Shown: positions 57,378-64,000 of the stretch, piece by piece
How positions within the stretch are numbered: position 1 is the first letter of the stretch
Layout of the letters: every line of letters starts with the position of its first letter
Assembly (NCBI GenBank): GCA_019703815.1
Contig: AP023052.1
Coordinates: 1,426,001 to 1,490,000 of the forward strand
From: Thaumasiovibrio occultus
GTDB taxonomy: Bacteria; Pseudomonadota; Gammaproteobacteria; Enterobacterales; Vibrionaceae
DNA: 64,000 nt
Direction: 5' to 3'
Notes under the pieces: model-generated
Told to the model about the DNA's origin: nothing
The model's database searches: none
The model's input: only the letters and a program-made list of their open reading frames with translations
Translations under genes and position numbers: made by a program

Positions 57378-58199
57378 ATGAACAGCTCAACTAATCCAAC
57401 CGAATCTTCTAAGTCCGTGGACCCAAATGCGGATCACGAAGAAAGTAAAAACAATGAAGCAGAATGCGTAAATTATAAACGTACAGAAAGTAAACCTGTT
57501 GAAAATAGCCACTCAGACAACAAGTGGCGCAATATCTGGAAAGGAACATTAGCCTGTTTGCCGCTGAGCATTGCGGTGATCCCTTGGGGATTGCTGGCAG
57601 GATCGCTGGCGATTGATGCCGGTATTGTCGCTCTTGAGGCGCAGGCATTGTCGGCGATAGTGTTCGCAGGCGCTGCGCAGCTCGCGGCAATCGGGATGAT
57701 CAAAAGTGGCGCGGGTTTAGTAACGTTATTGGTGACGACGTTTTTTATCACGTCGCGTCACTTCTTATACAGTGTGGCAACCCGCGATAAAGTTTCAGAT
57801 ATGTCGCTGGGCTGGCGTTTAACCCTAGGTTTTCTATTAACCGACGAACTCTTCGCGGTCACAGGTCATCAAAATAAAGCGCAGTTTAACCGTTATTACG
57901 CATTAGGGGCGGGCCTAAGTTTTTACTTAATTTGGAATATCGCCACCTTTGTTGGGATCATTGCCGGTAATTTAATACCCAATCTCGAGCACTATGGTTT
58001 GGAGTTTGCGATAGTCGCCACCTTTATTGCCATCGTGATTCCTACAATTAATTCCAAACCCTTATTGGTGACAGTGATTGTTGCACTGGCGTCGTCGGTG
58101 TTGTTTTATTGGCTACAAGTTGAAGGCGCATTGATCATTGCCAGTTTACTCGCGATGACGGCTGGGTATTTAACTGAGAGGGGGCTAAAGAAATGTTAG
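57378..58199 (+). CDS. azlC: AzlC-family branched-chain amino-acid exporter, large subunit
   Basis: AzlC with AzlD forms an inner-membrane exporter for branched-chain amino acids (E. coli YgaZH). Signature segments are GTLACLPLSIAVIPWGLLAG, AQALSAIVFAGAAQLAAIGM and FFITSRHFLYSVA, then LTDELFAVT. About five to seven helices follow. The first ~48 residues are unusually long, hydrophilic and rich in Ser, Asn and Glu, with no counterpart in typical AzlC; an internal start is possible but no ATG occurs before the first helix. It overlaps azlD by 7 bp. Confidence 0.9.
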   Translation: MNSSTNPTESSKSVDPNADHEESKNNEAECVNYKRTESKPVENSHSDNKWRNIWKGTLACLPLSIAVIPWGLLAGSLAIDAGIVALEAQALSAIVFAGAAQLAAIGMIKSGAGLVTLLVTTFFITSRHFLYSVATRDKVSDMSLGWRLTLGFLLTDELFAVTGHQNKAQFNRYYALGAGLSFYLIWNIATFVGIIAGNLIPNLEHYGLEFAIVATFIAIVIPTINSKPLLVTVIVALASSVLFYWLQVEGALIIASLLAMTAGYLTERGLKKC

Positions 58200-58507
58200 A
58201 AATTATTGCAATGGCAGCGGTGGTTTTCTTGAGTCGGTATCTCTTTCTCGAACCCAAATTACCGATTCGATTAGGGGCTGAAGCGCAACGCTTCTTAAAA
58301 TATTCCTGCGCGGCGATCCTCACCGTTATTTGGGCGCCAATTGTATTTCTGACCCCTGAAACCTATGAAATGCAGAGTCTACATAACCCGTTCGTCTATG
58401 GCACTGTGCTCGCCGTAGTGCTGGCGTATGTGACGAAAAACGTGTTGTGGACAGTGTTAATAAGCATGAGTTTCTTTCTACTCTTAAAGCTGGTCCTTAT
58501 GGCATAA
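58193..58507 (+). CDS. azlD: AzlD-family branched-chain amino-acid exporter, small subunit
   Basis: This 104-residue membrane protein has four predicted helices and is the obligatory partner of AzlC. The motif SRYLF near the N-terminus (AVVFLSRYLFLEP) and FLKYSCAAILTVIWAP are typical. Its ATG lies within the end of azlC (7-bp overlap), so the two are translationally coupled. Confidence 0.9.
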   Translation: MLEIIAMAAVVFLSRYLFLEPKLPIRLGAEAQRFLKYSCAAILTVIWAPIVFLTPETYEMQSLHNPFVYGTVLAVVLAYVTKNVLWTVLISMSFFLLLKLVLMA

Positions 58508-58611
58508 CCATGACATAAGCGTGCTAAAGTGCGGGAAACTGTGATTTGAATCTCATGGTTTTCCATGTTAAAAGCATGGAAAAACTGAATTGCAGACATC
58601 AAGGAGTAGAT

Positions 58612-59073
58612 ATGCGTAAATTCAGAACCGCACTGTTAGCAGGCTCAATATTGTGCGCCTCAACCTTGTTCTCACCCTCTCTGTGGGCAGATGAATACCG
58701 TGACACAGCGGAGTCGCTGCTTGATGTGATGCAGTTTGATAGTCTGTTCGAGCAGATGATCGAAGGGATGATTGAGAGCCAAGTTCAAGCAGATCCTAGC
58801 CTTGAGATCTACGAGCCGGTCTACCGTGACTTTTTTAACGAATTCCTTGAAGCAGAGACAATGCGAGAGCATGCGGTGGATCTCTACATGGAGTTTTATA
58901 GTCAAGAAGAGCTCGTAGCGCTGATCGCCTTTTATCAAACACCAGTCGGTCAAAAGACCTTACAGCTAATGCCTGAAATTACGGCGCGCAGCGAAAAAAT
59001 TACCGAAGCCATTATTATGGAAAACATGCCAACGCTGCAAAAGCGGATGGCGGAAGCGATGGCCGGGCAGTAA
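58612..59073 (+). CDS. DUF2059 periplasmic protein
   Basis: This 153-residue secreted protein has a signal peptide (MRKFRTALLAGSILCAS...SLWA) and a mature helical DUF2059 domain, with the conserved stretch FYSQEELVALIAFYQTPVGQKTLQLMPEI. AAGGAG six bases before ATG 58612 fixes the start. The family is widespread and without a known role; it is probably periplasmic. It follows azlCD on the same strand after ~105 bp and is perhaps independent. Confidence 0.87.
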   Translation: MRKFRTALLAGSILCASTLFSPSLWADEYRDTAESLLDVMQFDSLFEQMIEGMIESQVQADPSLEIYEPVYRDFFNEFLEAETMREHAVDLYMEFYSQEELVALIAFYQTPVGQKTLQLMPEITARSEKITEAIIMENMPTLQKRMAEAMAGQ

Positions 59074-59157
59074 GCCTCTTCCTAAAAGGTTATTGACGCC
59101 ATCTAGGTGTATCAGCTCGGATAGCTGGCGAGATAGCGTGTCAGCTCGAGTGATAGT

Positions 59158-59946
59158 TTATAGCAAAATCGTGACGCCAATGACGAGCAAGTAGCCATAG
59201 AACAAGCGTTGGGTGATCTGCGGGCCGATATTTTTCACTAGGCGCAGTCCCAGCGGCGGAAAGAGCGCAATGGTTAGTGAAATCGCAATAAATGCCGGCA
59301 AATAGACATAACCTAAGGTGAGATTGACCGGATCGATCCCCGCTTGTAATCCTGACACCACATAGCCTATCGTGCCCAAAATAGAATAGGGGACGGCGAG
59401 CATTAAGTTCGTTCCGAGCACTTTGCGGTGTTCGGTGTAGCGCGACAAAAACGGGATCATCAGTATCCCTAATGCCACCCCCGCCAAGCCACTTAATGTG
59501 GCGCTAACGATACTCACAACCACAATAAGCACAGGCTCTAACGCTTTGGGTTGCTCGTCTGTTTTTTTACGACTAGCGAATAGCTTATACAGGGCAATCG
59601 CCACAATCAGGCCGCCAATATAGAGACGTAAATGGGTCGGCGAAAGAAACTCCGCTACTTTAGGAGCGATAAGCGCGCCGACTAATACCCCGGGCAGTGC
59701 CCACTTAAGTAAAGTGAGATCGTACAGCTTGGCTTTGCCGTAGCTGATGGCGCCAGAAATACTGCCGACGATCAGGGTAGCCATGCAGGTAGCTACCGCC
59801 GTTTGTAGCGACACTGACTCGGGTAAAACCGTCGGTAAAATCAGTGATAACACCGGCAATATCACCAAACTACTGCCGCTGCCGAGCGCCCCGATGATCA
59901 CGCCGCCAAACGCTCCCGTCAGTAAATAAACCGTGTTGACCAACAT
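59158..59946 (-). CDS. TauE/SafE-family sulfite or anion exporter (TSUP)
   Basis: This 262-residue inner-membrane protein has about eight helices. The opening TGAFGGVIIGALGSGSSLVILPVLSLILP, the repeat LSGLAGVALGILMIPFLS and the gap region with KVLGTNLMLAVPYSILGTIGY are hallmarks of the TSUP family, which exports sulfite, sulfoacetate or other organosulfur anions. No sulfur genes are nearby, so the substrate is open. It converges on the DUF2059 gene. Confidence 0.88.
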   Translation of the reverse strand: MLVNTVYLLTGAFGGVIIGALGSGSSLVILPVLSLILPTVLPESVSLQTAVATCMATLIVGSISGAISYGKAKLYDLTLLKWALPGVLVGALIAPKVAEFLSPTHLRLYIGGLIVAIALYKLFASRKKTDEQPKALEPVLIVVVSIVSATLSGLAGVALGILMIPFLSRYTEHRKVLGTNLMLAVPYSILGTIGYVVSGLQAGIDPVNLTLGYVYLPAFIAISLTIALFPPLGLRLVKNIGPQITQRLFYGYLLVIGVTILL

Positions 59947-60327
59947 GAGATGTCCTTAAAGTGAATTAGCGACTGCGCGTAGAAAAGTATATTACGGCGC
60001 ACGAATATCTTGCTTAATGTGGATTGAATAACAAGGGACTTTGACTATCCCTTCAGCGTTTATTGCTCGGAACTCACCGATTGGCAACACGTGACGCACC
60101 AATATTGAGCTTGAGATAGAAAATGACTCATCGCTTTTCACAGTGTGAGATTTGTCCCGCGTTCCCTTAATGAAAACCGTGATTAACCATTTGCACCTGT
60201 GGCTGATGCTTGTTGTGTTGTGGGCGTTGCGTTTTAATACATTGCTCGCAAAGTTAATCTGTGTAAAGACATGCGAGACAGCGACTAGGACTTCGCTGAA
60301 CGATTTATTTTCTGGATGCCGTAAACC
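59947..60327. other. Intergenic region with an unconvincing minus-strand frame
   Basis: About 380 bp without a supported gene. A 125-codon minus-strand frame (59992-60369) overlaps the next gene. Its last 40 codons look coding-like (HVLPIGEFRAINAEGIV...), but its first part does not and no ribosome site is visible. It could be a gene remnant. Confidence 0.4.
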
Positions 60328-60651
60328 ATGACAATCGATAACGAAATGGACAACATTTATTACAAGCACACATGGACGTTAATTGATCCCCAACACCAGT
60401 TGGTGACACGAAACTATTACGAAGCGGTGATCAATGGCGTAACTGAACGTCAAGTGATCGAAGAAGATGGCTCGCTCTATTGGTCGACATCCAGCGCGGA
60501 AAAGTGTGCTGACTTTCCATTCACCGAAAAACCTGAATTTACGCCTGCTGATGTTGAGGCGTTGCGTGAACACGCCGGTTTAACGGAAGTCACACAAGCA
60601 CAATTTGACGCTCTTTGGCACGAATCTGGTGCGACTGAAGCAATGGGTTAA
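60328..60651 (+). CDS. Hypothetical small soluble protein
   Basis: This 107-residue acidic protein has no signal peptide or membrane helix and many aromatic residues (YYKHTWTLIDPQHQLVTRNYYE). I do not recognise its family. The C-terminal half (TPADVEALREHAGLTEVTQAQFDALW) is helical. The start is either ATG 60328 or ATG 60346; neither has a good ribosome site. It lies just before a broken ABM-domain gene on the same strand. Confidence 0.55.
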   Translation: MTIDNEMDNIYYKHTWTLIDPQHQLVTRNYYEAVINGVTERQVIEEDGSLYWSTSSAEKCADFPFTEKPEFTPADVEALREHAGLTEVTQAQFDALWHESGATEAMG

Positions 60652-60688
60652 TGTCCAAAGCAGAGCGCATTAATTAGCAGGGAGCACA

Positions 60689-60975
60689 ATGTCAAAAGTT
60701 ATCTTGCAAGGATATATTCTCGTCCCGCAATCTGATTTAGCCGCAGTTAAACAAGCGCTGCCAATTCATCAATAACTCACTGTAAATGAACCGGGCTGCC
60801 TTACTTTCCGTGTGACGCAAAGCCGCGATAATCTCTTACGATTTGAGTGTACAAAGAGTTTGTTGATAAAACAGCATTTGAGCGTCAACCACGACTTGAA
60901 AAATCCATGACAGTCATGGCCGAGTTATGCCAGTTGTTACAAGGTAGAACGTACAGTTCGCGCTGGGAGATTTGA
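60689..60975 (+). pseudogene. Broken antibiotic-biosynthesis-monooxygenase (ABM) domain gene
   Basis: After a GGGAG ribosome site, ATG 60689 opens a frame (MSKVILQGYILVPQSDLAAV) that hits TAA at 60773 where CAA (Gln) is expected. The same frame continues with LTVNEPGCLTFRVTQSRDNLLRFE, and from ~60847 the coding sense moves by one base to VYKEFVDKTAFER...LEKSMTVMAELCQLLQ, ending TGA at 60973-60975. Joined, this reads as one ABM-domain (YgiN/LsrG-like) protein of ~95 residues. So one nonsense change and one single-base deletion are present. Sequencing error in both is unlikely but cannot be excluded. Confidence 0.8.
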
Positions 60976-61080
60976 TGTCGACTTAAATTAAGCTGATCTG
61001 CAGTGATAATGATTAATCACGACTAGTGGCGTTAATATAGAGTTCAGTGTTAATTCGATTTAATTTCATGTTAGGTTTTT

Positions 61081-61620
61081 ATGGGGGGCAATTTGAGTGC
61101 TATTCGATATCTTATAGAAGAAAAGTCAATCTACATTATCGTAATCTACACTATGATTAGTATATTAATGATGGATAACTATGATTATCTACATAGGGAT
61201 GATTTATTGGATGCCGCATATGCGCATTTATCACTTCCTTTGCTAATTATCGTGTTGGTGTCATATATTGTGATTTTTCAGTCGACGAGAACCACGCTTG
61301 ATAATCTAAAAGTGGCATTTATATTTCTACTTGCATGGTGGTTCTTAGTATTTGCAAGTCAAGGTTATGTACTGGTTATTAACGCGGGAATGGGCTATCA
61401 ATCTCAATTTATGATTGAAGGAGAAGTAGTTAGTAAGCGGACTTATCGACCTTCACGTGGCAACAATGGTAAGGATGTTTACCGCATTTGTATTTCTAGG
61501 TCTAACGGAGAAGGGGAACTATGTTTTAACGTTCATCGCTATGAATATAAAAACTTGGAAGTCGGTGATGTTTATTCAAAGGCGTGGACCGAAGGCTCCT
61601 TGGGGATTATATATCGTTAA
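61081..61620 (+). CDS. Hypothetical membrane protein, AT-rich orphan
   Basis: A 179-residue protein with three predicted helices (about 15-31, 49-66, 76-105), followed by a ~75-residue C-terminal domain with two cysteines (YRICISRSNGEGELCFNVHRYEYKNLEVGD). It is not recognised. The DNA is clearly more AT-rich than its neighbours, with codons such as ATA and TTA, suggesting horizontal acquisition. The start at 61081 follows TTAGGT; other starts are possible. Confidence 0.65.
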   Translation: MGGNLSAIRYLIEEKSIYIIVIYTMISILMMDNYDYLHRDDLLDAAYAHLSLPLLIIVLVSYIVIFQSTRTTLDNLKVAFIFLLAWWFLVFASQGYVLVINAGMGYQSQFMIEGEVVSKRTYRPSRGNNGKDVYRICISRSNGEGELCFNVHRYEYKNLEVGDVYSKAWTEGSLGIIYR

Positions 61621-61667
61621 GGTCGAATGCTATAGTGAGTTTACAAATGCTATAGCAGGTTTCGACA

Positions 61668-62186
61668 CTAACCGCACTGGCTATCTTCACTAGCGTTAAC
61701 GGTTTGGCACTGCGCGAGTAACGGATCCGCAGTCAAGCTATACAGTGGGATCTCGCCAATAAACACGGTCATCGTATTATTCACGTTGTCAGTCATCGTC
61801 AGAAATGACCCGTTGCATTCACAGCGAATGATTGGGTCAAGCCCACTGGCGTTGACGGTTCGCTCGAACAACATCCAATGACTTTTTACGTATTCTGGTG
61901 ACACGTGCAAGTTCACTTCAAACGCTCGACCTGCCAATAAGTAAAGCGGTACGCTTATTGCCAGCGAGGTCAATGCCAACCGGCGACGTTTTGAATAAAA
62001 CAGGGCCCAGAATAGACAGCCAAGAAACAACAGATGCGACAGTGCTTGTAACCAAAGCGGCACTGTGACGAAAGTGACGAAAACAAAGTCCATCACCAAC
62101 GGATCAAAGTTGAAAGCAAACAGCACTGCCATACTGTGAATAAACGCGAGCGAAAAGACGATTATTTTAAGGCTTTTATTGAGCAT
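61668..62186 (-). CDS. Hypothetical membrane protein
   Basis: A 172-residue protein with four predicted helices in the first ~90 residues and an extracytoplasmic C-terminal domain containing three or four cysteines (CECNGSF...LAQCQTVNASEDSQCG), so disulfides are plausible. The family is not recognised. It lies 21 bp after the RhtB exporter on the same strand and may share its transcript, though no functional link is evident. It converges with the AT-rich gene at 61081. Confidence 0.65.
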   Translation of the reverse strand: MLNKSLKIIVFSLAFIHSMAVLFAFNFDPLVMDFVFVTFVTVPLWLQALSHLLFLGCLFWALFYSKRRRLALTSLAISVPLYLLAGRAFEVNLHVSPEYVKSHWMLFERTVNASGLDPIIRCECNGSFLTMTDNVNNTMTVFIGEIPLYSLTADPLLAQCQTVNASEDSQCG

Positions 62187-62207
62187 TGACCGTTCCTTGG
62201 TATTGAA

Positions 62208-62840
62208 TTAGCGGTTTAACGACATCAGGGGATGAAATAATTCTTTTGCATAGTACGTGCCGCTGGCAATGGATACAACCAGCAGAAAGAGACCGGCGCA
62301 AAAATGAAACACTGTGTGAAAGCGCTGTAGCGAATTGCAGCTGCAAAGCATGATGTAAAGTGATAATACTGCTAGATCTAAAACGATCCATATGAGCGAG
62401 AGCACTAATACGCTTGAATTAAAATGTGGGGTTATATTAATAAACTGCGGGAACAGCGCGACAAAGAAAAGAATGTCTTTGGGGTTTGAAATGCCAACAA
62501 GAAAGCCTTGCGTAAAGCGATTGAAGCTGAGGGGAGGTGTAGCAGGAGTTCCAATCGTTTGATGACGTAAACTGCTGACAGCACAAAAGCACAGGTATAT
62601 CGCGCCCATGAGTCCTGCTAAATTGAGAAACGTTACAGGTAGGTTAAGTAAGCCAAGCAGTATCATACAAGCCAGTGCCATTAAATAAAGCGACGCGATA
62701 TGCGTACCCAATAACACAGTAAAAGCGGCTTTACTGCCATGCTGTATTGCCGAAGAAATGATTAACCCGAACACCGGTCCTGGGGTCAGCAATAATAATA
62801 GAACAGAGAACGTATAAGCGTAGAGTAGAGATATATTCAT
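62208..62840 (-). CDS. LysE/RhtB-family amino-acid exporter
   Basis: This 210-residue inner-membrane protein has six predicted helices. The N-terminal LLLLTPGPVFGLIISSAIQHGSKAA matches the LysE/RhtB signature (TPGP), and FTQGFLVGISNPKDILFFVALFPQFI is the second conserved block. Family members export threonine, homoserine, lysine or related compounds. It is divergent from a LysR regulator 122 bp away, a common arrangement for inducible exporters. Confidence 0.9.
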   Translation of the reverse strand: MNISLLYAYTFSVLLLLLTPGPVFGLIISSAIQHGSKAAFTVLLGTHIASLYLMALACMILLGLLNLPVTFLNLAGLMGAIYLCFCAVSSLRHQTIGTPATPPLSFNRFTQGFLVGISNPKDILFFVALFPQFINITPHFNSSVLVLSLIWIVLDLAVLSLYIMLCSCNSLQRFHTVFHFCAGLFLLVVSIASGTYYAKELFHPLMSLNR

Positions 62841-62962
62841 AGTGTGATGTTATTTGGTGGGTTCCATTGGTATTGGCTAGAGATTATTTCTCAGCAAGGT
62901 TGAGTTGAAAAACGGATAATACTCAGGCTAAATGTGATTAAAACTCACAATGGAATAGTGAT

Positions 62963-63880
62963 ATGAGCTTACCGCCGTTATATGCGTTGCGGGCGTTTGA
63001 ATCAGCGGTACGTACCGGCAGCTTTAGTAAAGCTGCGGCGCAATTAAATCTCACCCCTAGTGCTGTTAGCCGCCATGTCGCCACACTCGAAGCCTGGTTT
63101 GATTGCCAGCTCTTTGTGCGGCGAGGCCCAAAGGTTGAGGTCACGCAGCGAGGCCAGCTGTTAGCGAATCAATTGGACGTGGGGTTTCGCCAGATAGAGC
63201 ATGCGTGTCTGGCGTTGCAGCAGAATACGAAAGAGCTAAGATTAAAAGCGCCGTCGACCTTAACCATGCGCTGGTTACTCGACGCGTTGAACAGTTTTCG
63301 TGAGTCTCACTCAATGCCCGAAGTGTTAATTTCGAGCGTTTGGATGGATAAAGACAGCGTCGACTTTGCCAATGAGCCTTACGATTGCGCCATTTTGCTT
63401 GGTGATGGCAATTTTGGTGCGGGTACCGAGTCGGTGTTGTTGTTTCCTGAGTATCTGATCCCGGTTTGTGCGCCGGAGCATGTCGGACAGGCGCGGGTTG
63501 ATCTCAATGACTGTGAGCTGATCCACCCAACAGCCGATCGTCGAGATTGGCGACGGTGGCTAGCCGCGACCGATCAAGTGGGCTCATTAGATATAGCGCG
63601 GGGTAAGGTGTTCGATACTCTAGAGCAAGGAAATATTGCCGCAATCAGTGGCTATGGGATATCGATTGGCGATTTGTTGTTGAGTTTAGAGGCTATCGCG
63701 AGAGGAGTGCTTAAACTCCCGTTCTCACAAGGGGTCATAACCGGAGACGCCTACTATTTGGTATGGCCGACCGCGACCAGTTGCAAGAGCAACATTGAAC
63801 TACTACATCGTTGGCTGAACGACAGAGTGCCTGCCGACATCCCTGACGGCGTAACGATTTTACCTGCGTCTAGCTACTAA
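62963..63880 (+). CDS. LysR-family transcriptional regulator (GcvA-like)
   Basis: A 305-residue regulator. The N-terminal winged helix-turn-helix (LYALRAFESAVRTGSFSKAAAQLNLTPSAVSRHVATLEAWF) is typical of LysR proteins in the GcvA branch, followed by an effector-binding domain of two alpha/beta lobes (APSTLTMRWLLDALNSF...). It is divergent from the RhtB exporter gene and probably controls it; the inducer is unknown. Confidence 0.92.
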   Translation: MSLPPLYALRAFESAVRTGSFSKAAAQLNLTPSAVSRHVATLEAWFDCQLFVRRGPKVEVTQRGQLLANQLDVGFRQIEHACLALQQNTKELRLKAPSTLTMRWLLDALNSFRESHSMPEVLISSVWMDKDSVDFANEPYDCAILLGDGNFGAGTESVLLFPEYLIPVCAPEHVGQARVDLNDCELIHPTADRRDWRRWLAATDQVGSLDIARGKVFDTLEQGNIAAISGYGISIGDLLLSLEAIARGVLKLPFSQGVITGDAYYLVWPTATSCKSNIELLHRWLNDRVPADIPDGVTILPASSY

Positions 63881-63962
63881 AAATGGCTAGCTAGGTAAAT
63901 GGTACTGTACAGGCTAATTGTATTGGTACAGGTGGGTATTATCAGTTCAGGAAATAAAAACG

Positions 63963-64000
63963 ATGCTCCGTGCGTTTTCGCTTACTGTGTTAACCAGTTT
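63963..64000 (+). CDS. Possible start of a secreted-protein gene, cut by window edge
   Basis: ATG at 63963, nine bases after CAGGAA, opens MLRAFSLTVLTS, which looks like the beginning of a signal peptide. Only 12 codons are visible, so the gene cannot be identified. Confidence 0.4.
   Translation, partial: MLRAFSLTVLTS

Noticed and set aside
59992-60369. 125-codon minus-strand frame
   Set aside because: It overlaps the gene at 60328 and has no ribosome site; only its last third looks protein-like.

Overview
The window reads as chromosomal DNA of a marine gammaproteobacterium, most likely of the family Vibrionaceae. The pointers are a VcINDY-like dicarboxylate carrier, NagK, MaeA, the Trp-type DAHP synthase AroH, small DUF3334 and DUF3802 families and a LapDG-type adhesin system; the genus cannot be fixed from the sequence. 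No insertion sequence, integrase, prophage or CRISPR array is visible. Genes are dense, mostly in short operons separated by clear hairpin terminators.

Region 1 (1-22.3 kb) is a surface-adhesion region. The 3' part of a giant RTX adhesin gene (+ strand) carries 14 near-identical 279-bp repeats, four longer Ig-like repeats, a cadherin-like domain, a VWA domain and C-terminal RTX repeats with a type I secretion signal. Its probable export and control machinery is a six-gene minus-strand operon (14.2-22.3 kb): adaptor LapC, TolC-like LapE, an OmpA-type lipoprotein, protease LapG, c-di-GMP receptor LapD and transporter ATPase LapB. By analogy with Pseudomonas, high c-di-GMP would let LapD hold LapG and keep the adhesin on the surface. 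Between the two lie a riboswitch-controlled Na+/amino-acid symporter (tandem glycine riboswitch), the 5-oxoprolinase genes pxpABC and a membrane J-domain protein whose promoter lies within a palindrome.

Region 2 (22.5-34.3 kb) holds tRNA-Pro(GGG) inside a terminator-like inverted repeat, yajQ, aroH, a second AGCS symporter, then a little-studied chaperone locus: a membrane-anchored DUF2760 protein and two unconventional Hsp70s. Divergent from it is a stand-alone PEP-synthase-like barrel that seems to have lost its catalytic residues. An acyltransferase-3 membrane protein follows.

Region 3 (34.6-43.2 kb) has selO, a signalling group (DUF3334 with a CheC-like ExxN motif, a REC-CheC-like regulator overlapping a PAS-GGDEF cyclase, DUF3802), tapT, nagK and a second, membrane-bound diguanylate cyclase. 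The two cyclases are plausible sources of c-di-GMP for LapD.

Region 4 (43.2-64 kb) is mixed metabolism and transport: a second FabH, a DASS carrier, a VOC protein, SanA, malic enzyme, a DEAH helicase, a scramblase/LURP-like protein, a TerB-like protein, an AraC regulator divergent from a MATE exporter, AzlCD, a DUF2059 protein, a TSUP exporter, a broken ABM-domain gene, orphan membrane proteins, and an RhtB exporter divergent from a LysR regulator. A probable gene start runs off the right edge.
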